Positions 13,087 to 15,096 of a stretch of DNA of 15,096 nucleotides are shown piece by piece. The first letter of the stretch is position 1. Each line of letters opens with the position of its first letter. Origin of the DNA: Anaerolineae bacterium (GTDB taxonomy: Bacteria > Chloroflexota > Anaerolineae > 4572-78 > J111); assembly GCA_020433785.1 (NCBI GenBank), contig JAGRCC010000665.1, forward strand, positions 1-15,096, in the 5' to 3' direction. A program made the position numbers and the translations under genes. A model generated the notes under the pieces. The model made no database searches and was not told the origin of the DNA. It was given only the letters and a program-made list of their open reading frames with translations.

Positions 13087-14511
13087 ATGATTTACAATTC
13101 AGGCAAGAAATCTTTAATATGGTTGTTATCGTTACTGGCCGTTTTAGCCGTGGTGGCGACCGGCTGCGGCGGGGCCGCCCCCGAACCCCCCGCCAACGCG
13201 CCGGCTGAGAAAGAAGCCGCCGCGGCCCCGGCCGAAGCTGAGAAACCGGCCGAAGCCGCCGCTGCCCCGGCCGAAGCAGAGGCCGCTGAAGACGAACCTA
13301 TCGAACTGCGCTTCGCCTGGTGGGGATCACAGGATCGCCACGACCGGACGATCAAAGTGATCGAGATGTATGAAGCTGAAAACCCCAACGTTCATATCAC
13401 CTTTGAATTTTCCGGCTGGGACGATTATTGGACCAAAATGACAACGCAAGCCGCCGGTGGTAACTTGCCCGATATTATGCAGCAAGATTATGCCCGCCTG
13501 GAAGAATGGGTCAGCCGAGATTTGATAATGCCTCTGGACGACTATGTTGCAGCCGGTACCATTGATCTGAGCGATGTACCAGATAGTAACATCGATGGGG
13601 GTAGAATTGATGGAACCCTATATGCCATTAATATTGGTAGCAATTCTCAGGCAATGATCCTGGATGCCGATGCTTTTGCCGAGGCCGGGATGGAACTACC
13701 GCCCCAAGATTGGACCTGGGAACAGTTTGAGCAAACGGCCCTTGAGCTTCACGAAAAATTAGGCATTTGGGGTATGGGGATTCAGTTTAACGAACAACAA
13801 CTGTGGAAATCAATCTATCTGGGGCATGGTCAGTGGGCTTATTCTGACGATGGCACCCAACTAGGTTACACCGACGACCAAATCCTTGTCGATTACCTGA
13901 ATATGTTACTGCGCTTACAAGAAGCCGGGGCTATCGTCAGCCGTGAAGACGAGTTGGCTCAATTTACCGGCGTCGGTCCCGAAAACGATCCAATCGTGAC
14001 CAAACAATCGGCGATGGCTTATTATTGGAGCAACCAACTGACAGCGATTCAAAACGCCGCCGGTGAAGACCGCAACTTTGTCATGACCCATCTACCCCGG
14101 CCGGAAGGCGGTCAGCCGTCCAACTACCTCAAGCCCGGCCAATTCTTATCCATTACCAAACAGGGTAAACATCCTGACGAAGCGGCCAAATTTATTAACT
14201 ACTTCACCAACAGTATTGAGGCCAATGAAGTCTTATTAGCCGAACGGGGTGTCCCCATCTCACCAAAGGTGCAAGCAGCCCTGGAACCTCTGCTGGGTAA
14301 ATCCCAAAAGGCGGCGTTTGAATACCTGAAACGGGTTGAAGCCGATAGCAGCCCCATTCGCCCGCCCGACCCACCCGGCCACGCCGATATTGTGACTAAT
14401 GTTTGGATCCCCGAAGTGATTGACCCGGTTCTGTTTGGGCTAATAACTCCCGAAGAAGGTGCTGCTCAACTGCGAGAAATGGCTACTGAAATTCTAAGTC
14501 GCCAACCGTAA
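13087..14511 (+). CDS. Carbohydrate ABC transporter substrate-binding lipoprotein (family 1)
   Basis: A 474-aa lipoprotein. The signal is 'GKKSLIWLLSLLAVLAVVATGC' type, with lipobox ATGC and acceptor Cys27. Residues 28-72 are a flexible linker of repeated Ala/Glu/Pro units (APAEAE, KPAEAA) that sets the binding domain away from the membrane. The mature domain opens with 'IELRFAWWGSQDRHD' and contains 'IKVIEMYEAENPNVHITFEF', 'AAGGNLPDIMQQDYARLEEWV', 'WTWEQFEQTALEL' and 'FINYFTNSIEANEVLL', the usual order in family-1 solute-binding proteins of CUT1 importers (MalE/UgpB group). The many Trp and acidic residues near the presumed cleft suit a sugar or oligosaccharide; the exact ligand cannot be read from the sequence. 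The permease gene follows 77 bp downstream on the same strand, separated by a hairpin that could raise the amount of this protein relative to the membrane parts. Confidence 0.93.
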   Translation: MIYNSGKKSLIWLLSLLAVLAVVATGCGGAAPEPPANAPAEKEAAAAPAEAEKPAEAAAAPAEAEAAEDEPIELRFAWWGSQDRHDRTIKVIEMYEAENPNVHITFEFSGWDDYWTKMTTQAAGGNLPDIMQQDYARLEEWVSRDLIMPLDDYVAAGTIDLSDVPDSNIDGGRIDGTLYAINIGSNSQAMILDADAFAEAGMELPPQDWTWEQFEQTALELHEKLGIWGMGIQFNEQQLWKSIYLGHGQWAYSDDGTQLGYTDDQILVDYLNMLLRLQEAGAIVSREDELAQFTGVGPENDPIVTKQSAMAYYWSNQLTAIQNAAGEDRNFVMTHLPRPEGGQPSNYLKPGQFLSITKQGKHPDEAAKFINYFTNSIEANEVLLAERGVPISPKVQAALEPLLGKSQKAAFEYLKRVEADSSPIRPPDPPGHADIVTNVWIPEVIDPVLFGLITPEEGAAQLREMATEILSRQP

Positions 14512-14528
14512 ATTCCGAACAGAAATAG

Positions 14529-14557
14529 AGATTAGGGGATGTTCAATCCCCTGATCT
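14529..14557 (+). other. Intercistronic stem-loop between binding protein and permease genes
   Basis: Arms 14529-14540 and 14546-14557 pair over 12 positions with one G-U wobble around a 5-nt loop. No T-tract follows, so read-through into the permease is expected. Such hairpins behind binding-protein genes are known to stabilise the upstream message, as in malE-malF of E. coli. Confidence 0.65.
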
Positions 14558-14588
14558 CCCCTCTGGCCTAACCTTTTGGAGAGAAACC

Positions 14589-15096
14589 ATGAGTAACGCA
14601 GCAATGGATCAGACATTGATAAACAAACCATCACTTGGGCAACGGCTTAGAAAAGTATTTACGACCAAAAAACCGGGCGAACGAAAGCAGAATAACTTAG
14701 TCGGTTACTTGTTTATTTCACCTTGGTTGATTGGATTTTTTACCTTCATTTTCCTGCCGATTGTCGCTTCCTTGGTGCTGGCCTTTACCAGATATGACAT
14801 CTTGTCGCCCCCGGAATGGGTGGGTTTACAAAATTTTGATCGAATGTTTTTCGGCGATGCCCGCTACTGGCGCTCGGTGCGGGCAACCTTCTACTACGTC
14901 TTTACAGCTGTGCCGCTTCGGTTGGCCTTTGCCCTGGCCGTAGCGATGCTCCTCAACACGGCCCGTAGGGGTGTTGGCATCTACCGGGCGGTCTATTATG
15001 CGCCGTCTATTGTGGGCGGCAGTGTAGCCATCGCGGTTATGTGGCGCGAGATATTTGGCAATGAAGGTGTCGTCAATGCTGTTATGTACTTCTTCG
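14589..15096 (+). CDS. Carbohydrate ABC transporter permease, MalF/UgpA type (3' end beyond window)
   Basis: The ATG at 14589 has GGAG about 7 nt upstream and opens a frame with no stop through the window end (169 codons seen; family members are usually about 290-320 aa). The first 35 residues are a charged cytoplasmic tail (TTKKPGERKQNN). Then comes the signature 'GYLFISPWLIGFFTFIFLPIVASLVLAFTRYD' with the first membrane helix (about 41-66), 'EWVGLQNFDRMF', a second helix near 98-123 and 'YRAVYYAPSIVGGSVAIAVMWREIF' (about 132-155). These are standard for the first permease of CUT1 sugar importers. The EAA loop that contacts the ATPase lies beyond the window. With the binding protein upstream it forms an importer operon; a second permease is expected next. 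Confidence 0.92.
   Translation, partial: MSNAAMDQTLINKPSLGQRLRKVFTTKKPGERKQNNLVGYLFISPWLIGFFTFIFLPIVASLVLAFTRYDILSPPEWVGLQNFDRMFFGDARYWRSVRATFYYVFTAVPLRLAFALAVAMLLNTARRGVGIYRAVYYAPSIVGGSVAIAVMWREIFGNEGVVNAVMYFF

Overview
The window looks like part of a chromosome from a Gram-variable bacterium, most plausibly a member of Chloroflexota (Anaerolineae-like). This rests on gene style rather than a marker gene: a sugar-binding lipoprotein with a long Ala/Glu/Pro linker, a membrane hybrid kinase with C-terminal receivers, a regulator with an N-terminal helical domain of a kind I associate with that phylum, moderate GC with G/C-rich third positions, and good GGAGG-type ribosome binding sites. No rRNA, tRNA, CRISPR array, transposase or phage gene is visible.

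Layout. (1) 1-1958, rightward: the 3' part of a P-loop GTPase-like gene of unknown role, closed by a strong hairpin terminator (2091-2122) that can also serve the leftward gene behind it. (2) 2126-8910, leftward: a GH13 alpha-glucan enzyme; an M48 membrane metalloprotease; a YheT-type alpha/beta hydrolase that is internally deleted and frameshifted; a large secreted protein with a DUF11-like domain and a C-terminal LPETG sorting signal; a multi-pass DUF4203-like membrane protein; and a small PF04020 (phage holin IV/YvlD-like) membrane protein. Apart from the GH13 enzyme, this run concerns the cell envelope. (3) 8911-9419: a non-coding stretch with a candidate MITE-like inverted repeat, a second hairpin and the promoter of the next gene. 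(4) 9420-12773: a membrane hybrid histidine kinase and an unusual response regulator, convergent, with 3' ends overlapping by 36 bp. (5) 13087-15096: the start of a CUT1-type carbohydrate ABC importer operon (binding lipoprotein, intercistronic hairpin, first permease running off the window). It lies divergent from the regulator gene, so regulation by the two-component pair is possible but unproven.

Most interesting points: the kinase/regulator pair with degenerate modules (kinase REC1 lacks the phospho-Asp, REC2 lacks the usual Lys-Pro, and the regulator carries an ATPase-like remnant); two repeat tracts placed where length changes could alter expression (C7 inside the kinase promoter spacer; TTAG/TTGG repeats upstream of the M48 gene); the hydrolase pseudogene with a 15-bp inverted repeat at its deletion junction; the LPETG-anchored protein; and the paired-palindrome element at 8956-9076. 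No established multi-gene defence or biosynthetic system can be claimed from this window alone.
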